A stretch of DNA of 64,000 nt from contig NZ_JALKAP010000002.1 in the NCBI RefSeq assembly GCF_023016045.1, positions 372,001 through 436,000 on the forward strand, given 5' to 3'. The translations under genes were made by a program, and so were the position numbers. Every line of letters starts with the position of its first letter. The stretch's first letter is position 1. The notes below the pieces were generated by a model. It searched no databases, was not told where the DNA came from, and saw only the letters and a list, made by a program, of their open reading frames with translations. This DNA comes from Marinobacter sp. S6332. GTDB lineage: Bacteria; Pseudomonadota; Gammaproteobacteria; Pseudomonadales; Oleiphilaceae. Shown here piece by piece: positions 17,853 to 26,049 of the stretch.

Positions 17853-19301
17853 ATGACGACCGCCAACAAAGAGGTGAACGAACTGATCAAACGGGAATAC
17901 GAACACGGTTTCGTAACAGACATCGAAGTCGATACCTTCGAGCCCGGTTTGAATGAAGACGTTATCACCCGCCTTTCTGAGATCAAGAAAGAGCCGCAGT
18001 TCATGCTGGAATGGCGCCTCAAGGCCTATCGTCGCTGGCTTGAAATGGAAGAACCCGATTGGGCTCATCTGGGCTATGACAGAATCGACTACAACTCGGT
18101 TTCCTACTACTCGGCCCCGAAGCGCAAGGAAGACATGCCCCAGAGCCTTGATGAAGTAGATCCCGAGCTGCTGAAAACCTATGAAAGACTGGGCATCCCT
18201 CTGCACGAACACGCGAAACTTGCTGGCGTAGCCGTAGATGCCGTTTTCGACTCAGTATCGGTTGCCACCACATTCAAAGAGCCGCTGGCAAAAGCAGGCG
18301 TTATCTTTTGCTCTATCTCGGAAGCGGTGCGCGATTACCCCGAACTGGTGCAAAAATATCTCGGCACTGTTGTCCCCCACACAGACAACTTTTTTGCTGG
18401 TCTTAACGCTGCGGTCTTCTCAGACGGAACCTTTGTATATGTTCCCAAAGGCGTTCGCTGCCCCATGGAACTGTCCACTTATTTCCGGATCAACGCTGCA
18501 AACACCGGCCAGTTCGAGCGTACTCTGATAATCGCCGATGAAGGCAGTTACGTGAGCTATCTGGAGGGCTGCACCGCCCCCATGCGCGATGAAAACCAAT
18601 TACACGCAGCTGTAGTTGAGTTGGTCGCTCTGGACAATGCCGAGATTAAATATTCCACGGTGCAGAATTGGTATCCGGGCGACGAGAACGGCAAAGGCGG
18701 CATCTACAATTTTGTAACCAAACGCGCCGCCTGCATCGGTAAGAACTCCAAGGTCTCTTGGACTCAGGTGGAAACCGGGTCGGCCATCACTTGGAAGTAT
18801 CCCAGCTGTATCCTGCGCGGCGAAGGCAGCGTTGGTGAGTTCTATTCCGTAGCGCTTACCCACAACCACCAGCAGGCCGACACTGGCACCAAGATGATTC
18901 ATCTGGGTAAGAACACCACCAGCACCATCATTTCCAAGGGTATTTCAGCCGGCAAAAGCTCCAACGTTTATCGCGGCTTGGTCAAGTTTGGCCCTCGGGC
19001 AGAAGGCGCACGCAACTTTACCGAATGTGACTCGCTGTTGATCGGCGACCAGTGTGGCGCGCACACCTTCCCGTACATTGAGAGCCTAAACAAATCAGCC
19101 ATCGTTGAGCACGAGGCTACTACATCAAAAGTTAGTGACGAGCAGATGTTCCTTTGCCGCCAGCGCGGTATTGATATGGAACGGGCCGTTTCGATGATCG
19201 TGAACGGTTTCTGTAAAGACGTTTTCAAGGAACTTCCCATGGAGTTTGCGGTTGAAGCCGGCAAGCTTCTGGAAGTGAGCCTAGAAGGTTCTGTTGGTTA
19301 A
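17853..19301 (+). CDS. sufB: Fe-S scaffold subunit SufB
   Basis: The scaffold protein of the SufBCD complex on which iron-sulfur clusters are built, using sulfur from SufS-SufE. At 482 residues it is full length, with the family's strongly conserved core ([40 protein letters not shown], and the C-terminal [20 protein letters not shown] with its cysteines). ATG at 17853 follows GGAG by eight bases. It is first in an operon of seven. Unlike many related operons, no iscR- or sufR-type regulator gene precedes it, but an IscR-like operator does. Confidence 0.97.
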   Translation: MTTANKEVNELIKREYEHGFVTDIEVDTFEPGLNEDVITRLSEIKKEPQFMLEWRLKAYRRWLEMEEPDWAHLGYDRIDYNSVSYYSAPKRKEDMPQSLDEVDPELLKTYERLGIPLHEHAKLAGVAVDAVFDSVSVATTFKEPLAKAGVIFCSISEAVRDYPELVQKYLGTVVPHTDNFFAGLNAAVFSDGTFVYVPKGVRCPMELSTYFRINAANTGQFERTLIIADEGSYVSYLEGCTAPMRDENQLHAAVVELVALDNAEIKYSTVQNWYPGDENGKGGIYNFVTKRAACIGKNSKVSWTQVETGSAITWKYPSCILRGEGSVGEFYSVALTHNHQQADTGTKMIHLGKNTTSTIISKGISAGKSSNVYRGLVKFGPRAEGARNFTECDSLLIGDQCGAHTFPYIESLNKSAIVEHEATTSKVSDEQMFLCRQRGIDMERAVSMIVNGFCKDVFKELPMEFAVEAGKLLEVSLEGSVG

Positions 19302-19330
19302 CAGGGCAGCAAACACAAACGTATCGCGGA

Positions 19331-19434
19331 AGCCGTCGGGTAGGCCCTTCCGGGATCGTCAAAATCAGGGATGATTTTGCCGAGCGTACATGGACGTGTT
19401 CACAGCGTATCCCGGAAGGGCCTACCCGATGGCT
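19331..19434. repeat. Inverted repeat element between sufB and sufC
   Basis: CGGGTAGGCCCTTCCGGGAT (19337-19356) and its exact reverse complement (19409-19428) form 20-base perfect arms, extending to 26 bases (19331-19434) with one pair that is a G-U wobble in RNA. Inside is a second small hairpin, CAAAATC (19360-19366) with GATTTTG (19373-19379). It fills most of the 194-base gap, the only large gap in the operon. It looks like a dispersed palindromic element of the REP/MITE kind; other copies were not seen in the window. Confidence 0.75.
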
Positions 19435-19495
19435 GACTCTCCCCAAATCTGGGGCGGGCACAAAATTTCGTCGGTTAATAGAGAGAAGCAAACAA

Positions 19496-20284
19496 ATGCT
19501 GAGCATTAAAAACCTGCACGCATCCGTTGAGGGCAAAGAAATCCTCAAAGGCATTAACCTGGAGATCAAGGCCGGGGAAGTACACGCCATTATGGGCCCG
19601 AACGGTTCGGGCAAGAGTACGCTGGCTCAGGTACTTGCAGGCAACGACGCATTTGAAGTTACCTCAGGCAGCGTCACCATGAATGATGAAGACCTACTTG
19701 AGAAAGAAACCGAAGAGCGGGCTCGGGATGGTGTGTTTTTGGCCTTTCAGTACCCGGTAGAAATTCCGGGCGTAAGCAACCTGCAGTTCATGCGCACTTC
19801 GGTAAACGCCATGCGTCACCACAGGGGCGAGCCAGAAATGAACGCCGCTGAGTTCATGAAACTGGCCCGGGAAATCTCCAAACAGGTAGATCTCGACCCT
19901 GCGTTCCTCAAGCGCGGTGTAAACGAAGGCTTCTCCGGTGGCGAGAAAAAGCGTAACGAAATCATGCAAGCTCTCATGCTACAGCCTAAGCTGGCCATTC
20001 TGGATGAAACCGACTCAGGCCTGGACATCGACGCCCTCAAGGTTGTTTCTGACGGCGTTAACGCCCTGCGGGCTGAAGATCGTGCCATCCTGATGGTAAC
20101 TCACTACCAGCGCCTGCTTGATCATATTGTTCCAGACTTTGTTCACGTTCTAGCCGACGGCAAGATTGTGAAATCCGGTGGCCGTGAGTTGGCTCTGGAA
20201 CTGGAAGATCGCGGTTACGCTTGGCTTGGCATCAAGGACGATGAAACTGCAGCCAGCTCAGCTCTCTCCAATTCAGCCAATTAA
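19496..20284 (+). CDS. sufC: ATPase SufC
   Basis: The ABC-type ATPase that drives shape changes of the SufBD dimer. Motifs are complete: Walker A GPNGSGKST near residue 36, signature FSGGEKKRNEIMQ, and Walker B ILDETDSGLDIDALK with the SufC-typical Glu-Thr-Asp. At 262 residues the length is slightly above the usual, because of a Ser/Ala-rich tail. Starts after the inverted repeat element; sufD follows after 12 bases. Confidence 0.97.
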   Translation: MLSIKNLHASVEGKEILKGINLEIKAGEVHAIMGPNGSGKSTLAQVLAGNDAFEVTSGSVTMNDEDLLEKETEERARDGVFLAFQYPVEIPGVSNLQFMRTSVNAMRHHRGEPEMNAAEFMKLAREISKQVDLDPAFLKRGVNEGFSGGEKKRNEIMQALMLQPKLAILDETDSGLDIDALKVVSDGVNALRAEDRAILMVTHYQRLLDHIVPDFVHVLADGKIVKSGGRELALELEDRGYAWLGIKDDETAASSALSNSAN

Positions 20285-20296
20285 GGAGACCGCGGA

Positions 20297-21586
20297 ATGA
20301 AACCAGCACCAACTCTTCTTTCCACCGCGTTCCTGCACCCGGCTGGCCAGGCACTACCAGAGCCTTTGCTTGCACTGCGCAAACAGCGTGGTGCTGCCTT
20401 GGTAGACATGCCCATGCCAACGCGGAAAACAGAAAACTGGAAATACTCCAGTAAGTATCTGAAGTTGACCGACGAGATGGCGACCTCATTGCCCGCCACT
20501 GGCAAGACGGGCAGCGCTTTAGCGGTTCCTGGTTACAAGGTGGTTTTCATCAATGGCGTTGTGATGCCTGAAGCCAGTGAGTATCCCGATCTCGACAATA
20601 TCCGCATCCAACGTTTTGGCGATCTTTCAGATGCAGAAGCCAGCGAGCTGGTTGAGCGCTTAGATAGCACACTTGACGCAAAAGCCGTGCAATTCGCAGG
20701 GCTCAACACGGCACGTTTTGAAGATGGGCTGGTGATTCGCCTAAAGCCGGACGCCGTGCTCGACCAACCATTATTCATCATCCATGAAGTGACAGCAGAC
20801 TCCAGTGGCTCAGCCTTCCCTCGCATTTTTGTGGATGCCGGCCGCAACAGCCAACTCACTCTGGTTGAAGAGTATATTTCCAGCGGTCAGGAAGCGGTTT
20901 TCGTAAACTCAGTCACTGAATTCACCCTTGCAGAAGGTGCGAATGTAACCAACATCCGCCTAAGCATGGGCGGTGAAAACGTGCAACACATCGGTGCTAC
21001 GGGTGTAACCCAGCAGCGCAGCTCCCGCTTCGAGAGCCACTGCGTAGGCTTTGGCGGCCCACTGCGGCGTCATGATTTGCGGGTGCGACTGGAAGGCAAA
21101 GGCGCGGAGTGCAAGCTCAACGGCGTTGTTGTAACCCAGAGCACACAGCACTACGACAACCACACGACTATTGAGCACGTAGCACCCAATTGCGACAGTG
21201 AAGAAACCTATCGCAACATCGCTGCGGATAAATCCCACGCCGTATTCAACGGTCGGATTCATATTCACCCGGACGCCCAGAAATCCAACGCGAACATGAG
21301 CAACAAAAATCTTTTGCTCTCCACTGGCGCTGAGATTGATACCAAGCCCGAACTGGAAATCTACGCCGATGACGTAAAGTGTGCACACGGCGCAACCATC
21401 GGGCAGCTTGATGAAGAGTCGTTGTTTTATCTGGTTTCCCGGGGCATCGGTCGTAGGGAAGCCAACGTACTGCTAACCATGGCATTCATCAACGAACTGG
21501 TTGCTCAAATTCCGGTGGAGGCTGTGAGGGACACGGTGCAAGCTCGCCTGAACCAGTTCTTCGACCAAACGTTCCAAGAGGCCTAA
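20297..21586 (+). CDS. sufD: SufD, SufB partner in the Fe-S assembly complex
   Basis: Partner of SufB in SufBC2D, needed for iron acquisition during cluster assembly. The conserved C-terminal part (KSNANMSNKNLLLSTGAEID, KPELEIYADDVKCAHGATIG) is clear and holds the conserved Cys-His pair. The N-terminal half is more variable, as is usual. At 429 residues the length is normal. The ATG follows AAGGAGACCGCGGA, and sufS follows after five bases. Confidence 0.95.
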   Translation: MKPAPTLLSTAFLHPAGQALPEPLLALRKQRGAALVDMPMPTRKTENWKYSSKYLKLTDEMATSLPATGKTGSALAVPGYKVVFINGVVMPEASEYPDLDNIRIQRFGDLSDAEASELVERLDSTLDAKAVQFAGLNTARFEDGLVIRLKPDAVLDQPLFIIHEVTADSSGSAFPRIFVDAGRNSQLTLVEEYISSGQEAVFVNSVTEFTLAEGANVTNIRLSMGGENVQHIGATGVTQQRSSRFESHCVGFGGPLRRHDLRVRLEGKGAECKLNGVVVTQSTQHYDNHTTIEHVAPNCDSEETYRNIAADKSHAVFNGRIHIHPDAQKSNANMSNKNLLLSTGAEIDTKPELEIYADDVKCAHGATIGQLDEESLFYLVSRGIGRREANVLLTMAFINELVAQIPVEAVRDTVQARLNQFFDQTFQEA

Positions 21587-21591
21587 GTGGT

Positions 21592-22845
21592 ATGAACGAC
21601 CTGTCCATGGCTAACACAGCTACCCAAAAGGCGTTTGACGTACAAGCCATCCGCCGGGACTTCCCTATCCTGTCGCAACAGGTCAATGGAAAGCCGCTGG
21701 TGTATCTTGATAACGGTGCGTCGGCGCAGAAGCCGCTTGCTGTTCTAGATGCCATGGACCGCTACTACCGGGAAATGCACTCCAATGTACACCGGGGTGC
21801 ACACACCCTAGGTGACCGTGCAACAGCCGCCTTTGAGGGCGCGCGCGAGACCGTTCGCGCCTTCTTGAATGCAGGCAGCACACGGGAAATTATCTGGACA
21901 AAAGGCACCACTGAGGCCATCAATCTTGTAGCCAATGGTTTGGCCCCGAAGCTCAAAGCGGGCGACGAAATTCTGGTGAGCCACATGGAACACCACGCCA
22001 ACATTGTACCTTGGCAGATGGTCGCCGAGCGCACCGGCGCAAAGGTGGTGCCAATTCAAGTCTCGCCAGAAGGCGAACTGGATATGGATGCGTTCAACAG
22101 CCTGCTGAACGATCGCACGCGCATTCTGGCCGTCACCCACGTTTCCAACGTTTTGGGCACGATCAATCCGGTAAAGGAACTGGTGAGCCAAGCCAAAGCT
22201 CGCAGTGTAATTACCCTGCTTGATGGCGCTCAGGCAGTCCCCCACTTCCAGCCGGATGTGCAGGCACTGGATTGTGACTTTTATGTGTTTTCATCTCATA
22301 AGCTGTTCGGCCCAACCGGCATTGGTGTGCTTTATGGCAAAGCCTCACTGCTGGAAGACATGCCTCCCTATCAGGGCGGCGGCGAGATGATTGAGCGGGT
22401 ATCGTTTGAACGCACCACATGGAACGTTCTGCCCTACAAGTTTGAAGCAGGTACACCGGCAATCGCCGAAGCTGTGGGTTTAGGGGCTGCTATTGAGTAT
22501 CTTAACGGCCTCGATCGGCCAGCAATGGAAGACGCGGAGAATGCTTTGATGGCACGCGCCAACCAGCTGGTTGAAACCGTTCCCGGCATGAGCATTATCG
22601 GCACCGCAAAGCAAAAAGTTCCCGTAATGTCCTTTAAAATCAACGGTTTGCACCCAAGTGATATAGGAACCTTACTGGATCAGCAAGGCATCGCAATTCG
22701 CACTGGCCACCACTGCGCCATGCCACTGATGGATTTCTACGGAGTTCCCGGTACAGCCCGGGCCTCCTTTGCGTTCTACAATACTCTGGACGAGGTGGAA
22801 CAACTGTTTGCCGCCTTACAGAAAGTCCAGCGCCTGTTTGCCTGA
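21592..22845 (+). CDS. sufS: Cysteine desulfurase SufS
   Basis: Removes sulfur from cysteine, using PLP, and hands it to SufE. Lys237 (SSHKLFGPTG) is the PLP lysine and Cys375 (RTGHHCAMP) the sulfur-carrying cysteine; the short loop around it marks the SufS group rather than IscS. The length (417) includes about ten extra residues before the usual beginning, so a start slightly further in (ATG at 21610) is possible. It sits five bases after sufD. Confidence 0.96.
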   Translation: MNDLSMANTATQKAFDVQAIRRDFPILSQQVNGKPLVYLDNGASAQKPLAVLDAMDRYYREMHSNVHRGAHTLGDRATAAFEGARETVRAFLNAGSTREIIWTKGTTEAINLVANGLAPKLKAGDEILVSHMEHHANIVPWQMVAERTGAKVVPIQVSPEGELDMDAFNSLLNDRTRILAVTHVSNVLGTINPVKELVSQAKARSVITLLDGAQAVPHFQPDVQALDCDFYVFSSHKLFGPTGIGVLYGKASLLEDMPPYQGGGEMIERVSFERTTWNVLPYKFEAGTPAIAEAVGLGAAIEYLNGLDRPAMEDAENALMARANQLVETVPGMSIIGTAKQKVPVMSFKINGLHPSDIGTLLDQQGIAIRTGHHCAMPLMDFYGVPGTARASFAFYNTLDEVEQLFAALQKVQRLFA

Positions 22846-22858
22846 TGGAGGAGACACC

Positions 22859-23212
22859 ATGACAGCTGAAGTCTTCACGCCGACCGTAGGCGTCACAATG
22901 ACGCCAAGTGCCGTCAAGCACGTGCGCAAGCAACTCGACAAAGCCTCGAGCGCCAAGGGTATCCGATTAGCAATCAAAAAAAGCGGATGTTCCGGCTTCA
23001 AATACGAAACCCAGTGGGTGGACGAAGCTGCCGCTGACGACAAGATATTCCACATTGATGGCATTGATGTGTTTGTGAAAGAGGAGCATCTTGCCATGGT
23101 GAATGGCATCGAGATCGACTTCGTTACCGAAGGCGTAAACTCCATGTTCCAGTTCCGCAATCCCAATGCCACCGCCGAGTGTGGGTGTGGTGAGAGCTTT
23201 ACTGTAAGCTGA
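22859..23212 (+). CDS. sufA: A-type Fe-S carrier SufA
   Basis: A-type carrier that passes clusters from SufBCD to target proteins. The three ligand cysteines are present: SGCSGF near residue 43 and CGCGESF at the C-terminus. Length 117. The start at 22859 is preceded by GGAGGAGACACC; a longer frame inside sufS is rejected. The operon position supports SufA over ErpA, which looks alike. Confidence 0.93.
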   Translation: MTAEVFTPTVGVTMTPSAVKHVRKQLDKASSAKGIRLAIKKSGCSGFKYETQWVDEAAADDKIFHIDGIDVFVKEEHLAMVNGIEIDFVTEGVNSMFQFRNPNATAECGCGESFTVS

Positions 23213-23249
23213 CCCCCCCTCTCCTGCGCCATAAGAGGTCTAACCAGGC

Positions 23250-23792
23250 ATGCAAGAAAGAGAAGTCGTCCTGACCAAACGCGAGGTGGAAGCCCGCCTT
23301 GTTCCTGTTGGAACAGAAATCATGATTCCGGCAGACACCTTTGTGACCATCACCCAGTCACTGGGCGGTACCTTTACCGTTGCGGTCAACGGCAATCTTG
23401 CCCGCATTGAAGGTCACAACGCTGATGCTTTGGGTAAAAAGCCCTTGGAAAGCAGCTTTGATACCCCGGACGATGGCACGGTTAACGAGAACCAAGTATG
23501 GGAAGCCATCCGCAACTGCTACGACCCGGAAATTCCGGTAAATGTGGTGGATCTCGGCCTTATTTACGAGTGCCGGATTGAAAACGGTACGCCAGAAGGC
23601 AATCACATTTACATTTTGATGACCCTCACCGCGGCCGGTTGTGGCATGGGGCCGGTCATCACCGACGATGTAAAAACCAAAGTAGAGCACGTTCCCAACG
23701 TAGACAAGGTAACCGTAGATCTAACCTTTGACCCGCCCTGGAACAACGACATGCTCACCGATGAAGCCAAGCTAGAACTGGGAATGCTGTAA
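23250..23792 (+). CDS. sufT: SufT-like Fe-S maturation protein (DUF59/MIP18)
   Basis: A 180-residue protein: an N-terminal beta-rich segment (residues 1-75) and a MIP18/DUF59 domain with DPEIPVNVVDLGLIY and a C-terminal TFDPPWNNDML, matching SufT. The family helps mature iron-sulfur proteins, chiefly under high demand; how is not settled. It is 37 bases after sufA, and sufE starts right at its stop. Confidence 0.88.
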   Translation: MQEREVVLTKREVEARLVPVGTEIMIPADTFVTITQSLGGTFTVAVNGNLARIEGHNADALGKKPLESSFDTPDDGTVNENQVWEAIRNCYDPEIPVNVVDLGLIYECRIENGTPEGNHIYILMTLTAAGCGMGPVITDDVKTKVEHVPNVDKVTVDLTFDPPWNNDMLTDEAKLELGML

Positions 23793-24254
23793 ATGCCAGC
23801 TACGGAAAAAGATTTTCTCGACAACCCGCTAGGAAAAAACCCAACTCTTGAAGACGTTCTCGACGGCTTTGAGTTTCTCGATGACTGGGAAGAACGTTAC
23901 GCGTTTATCATTGACCTAGGTAAACAGCTACCTGCCTTTCCGGACGACGCGCGGATTGAAGAGAACTACGTGCACGGCTGCCAAAGCCAGGTTTGGTTGA
24001 TTGCTCACTACCACCAAGCCGACGGCAAGCTCTACTTGCTGATTGATTCAGACGCAATGATAGTACGGGGCCTCGCTGCCATGATTCTGGTCGCGCTGAA
24101 CGGCAAAACCCCAAGGGACTTGCTGGCCACCGATATAGATGAGATTTTCGAACAGTTGGACTTGTTCCGCCACATCTCTCCAACCCGTGGCAACGGCTTG
24201 CGCTCCATGATTGGAAAGATTCGTGATATTGCGGCGGCTGCAGCGGCAGAGTGA
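23793..24254 (+). CDS. sufE: Sulfur acceptor SufE
   Basis: Takes persulfide sulfur from SufS and delivers it to SufB. The acceptor Cys63 sits in NYVHGCQSQVW, the invariant motif. Length 153 with an Ala-rich tail. It begins at the base after the sufT stop, so translation is probably coupled. It ends the suf operon; no clear terminator is visible in the 25 bases before the convergent FlgT-like gene. Confidence 0.95.
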   Translation: MPATEKDFLDNPLGKNPTLEDVLDGFEFLDDWEERYAFIIDLGKQLPAFPDDARIEENYVHGCQSQVWLIAHYHQADGKLYLLIDSDAMIVRGLAAMILVALNGKTPRDLLATDIDEIFEQLDLFRHISPTRGNGLRSMIGKIRDIAAAAAAE

Positions 24255-24279
24255 CTCTGCTCACACAGCCTAAACCACA

Positions 24280-25875
24280 TTAGTAGATAACGGCGTAGTC
24301 GCCTCTTTGGATATTAATCTGGGAGCCAAGTTTGGGCATCCAGGCTCTTGCTGAATCCAGAGACAGACTGTGGATGTGCAACTCAACATCCGTATCCCAA
24401 AGCTGCGCTGGTTCATCTGGGCGAGCCAGAGAACTCTCAGCTCGCACCAGACGCATTTTGGCACCTGGCAACAATCCTGATGGCGTGCCAACATCAAGCA
24501 GCAAATCCTTGCCAGCAACCTCAGTAATAGGCACTAGCATAGGTTGGCAGTCCAACTGCGCAAGAACGTCGGATGCCATATCAGCCAGCACTTTTTCCAC
24601 AGCCTGTCCGTAGGCAGTATTAAAGAAACGATCAGATCCAAAGGCAACTTGCTTATTACGGGGCACATCCCATTCGCCAGAACCGGAATATCGCTTCTCC
24701 ATAATCACTCTTCCGGTGTAACCATCGTGTACAAACATATCCAACTCAAAGTTTCGACGAGTGTCAGAACCAAACACAGCTCGCTTCATCTTGGAGCCAT
24801 AATCAGTACTCCAAGCTTCGGGATCGCTGATGCTGACATCGCGAATAATGCCAGACATCACAAACTGGGCACCCATCTCCCGACTAACAGCTGAATACTT
24901 ACCCAGCCGGTTACTCGAACCGAAGATCATTGTAGGCGCCATCGAACTACTAGCAAACATCTGCCACTGCGGCGCTGAGTATGCTTGCACCCTTTGCGAC
25001 TGCTCCAAGCGCTGATATAAAGACGAAGAAACAGCCTTCCCCACGTTATTCAAACCACCAAATACCGACTGCTCTGGGTGCTCAAGCGGGAAACCAGCTA
25101 CAGCCAACTTCTTTCGGTACTTAGGAGCATCCGCACCTGAACATAGCGGATTTGGCTCAAAGGCTTCAATATCCTGCTCTTCGCGTATTACCTTCGCATA
25201 ATCATCCAGTACATCCTGAGTGCGGCCAACTTCTTTGGTTACCACTAAGTGTACCGGTTCAGGCTCAATCTTCTTGGTTTCAAGCTCGCCCACTTTCTCA
25301 GGCTTGTCATTGCCGGTGGGTCCAGCTGAGGTGGCCACTGCACCACCAGCCTCATTTTCATCATCTCGCATGTCTGGAGCTTGGTTATCCGGTAGTTTTT
25401 CAACATCAGCTGCCCTCGCATTGGGAGCATCTGTCTCTTCACCAGCAAGCAGCTCACTTTCTGTTGAAGGCCCACTTTCTTTAGAGAGTGCCAACGCGGA
25501 AACACTACTTCCATCAGGATCGCTCAAAGCTAGCTGCGTTCCCTCGAAAGCCTCTGAACTAGCAGGCACAAAGCCTCTACGCTGAACACCAGCCGCCGCT
25601 TCATCCTGTGAGTAATCTGTACTCTTACCTATAAAAAAACCGATAATTGTGCCACCAAGCGGCGCGAGGGGAGTTGCAAACGAAGCACCTGCAAGAATCC
25701 CGCCCACCAAAGCTCCGACGCTGCTACGGTTTCCCAGAAAGCTCTCAGTCTGCTCTGTTATAACCGGTGCTTCCGCATAGGCATAGGCTGGCAATGCAAG
25801 CGTAGCAATGCACACACTTGAAACGAGAGCCAAGCTCCAGCGCATAGGAATAAGCGCACACCTGCTGTTTAACAT
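24280..25875 (-). CDS. FlgT-like periplasmic/outer-membrane protein with glycine zipper, last gene of the DUF4402 fibre cluster
   Basis: A 531-residue exported protein. After a signal peptide (residues 12-35) comes a glycine-zipper membrane segment (about 52-88: GALVGGILAG, GGTIIGFFIG), then a low-complexity acidic linker (about 90-245). The region from 253 (KLAVAGFPLEHPEQ) resembles the TolB-N-like middle domain of FlgT, and the last 90 residues (LLLDVGTPSGLLPGAKMRL, ending RGDYAVIY) resemble the FlgT C-terminal domain. FlgT builds the H-ring of Vibrio flagella, but no flagellar gene is near. It follows the usher gene after 174 bases. A role as an outer-membrane ring or anchor for the fibre is inference. 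ATG at 25875 with GGAG. Confidence 0.6.
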   Translation of the reverse strand: MLNSRCALIPMRWSLALVSSVCIATLALPAYAYAEAPVITEQTESFLGNRSSVGALVGGILAGASFATPLAPLGGTIIGFFIGKSTDYSQDEAAAGVQRRGFVPASSEAFEGTQLALSDPDGSSVSALALSKESGPSTESELLAGEETDAPNARAADVEKLPDNQAPDMRDDENEAGGAVATSAGPTGNDKPEKVGELETKKIEPEPVHLVVTKEVGRTQDVLDDYAKVIREEQDIEAFEPNPLCSGADAPKYRKKLAVAGFPLEHPEQSVFGGLNNVGKAVSSSLYQRLEQSQRVQAYSAPQWQMFASSSMAPTMIFGSSNRLGKYSAVSREMGAQFVMSGIIRDVSISDPEAWSTDYGSKMKRAVFGSDTRRNFELDMFVHDGYTGRVIMEKRYSGSGEWDVPRNKQVAFGSDRFFNTAYGQAVEKVLADMASDVLAQLDCQPMLVPITEVAGKDLLLDVGTPSGLLPGAKMRLVRAESSLARPDEPAQLWDTDVELHIHSLSLDSARAWMPKLGSQINIQRGDYAVIY

Positions 25876-26049
25876 GCGTTTTTCTCCACTTACAAGAACT
25901 CCTAAACATTCCGGAGCTGTACTGTTAAACTAAAAAACAAGAAAATTTCATGCCAGCTTTGATCATTTCCTATTAAAGCCTGCCCTGCCCCTCTGTTGAA
26001 TCATCAGCTCAGCTTTAACGGCGCCGGTAAACGGCAACCTCCTGCCGGT

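Noticed and set aside
25152..25585. Long plus-strand frames opposite the FlgT-like gene
   Set aside because: Low-complexity, codon-shadow composition and no ribosome sites; the minus-strand protein has clear domains.
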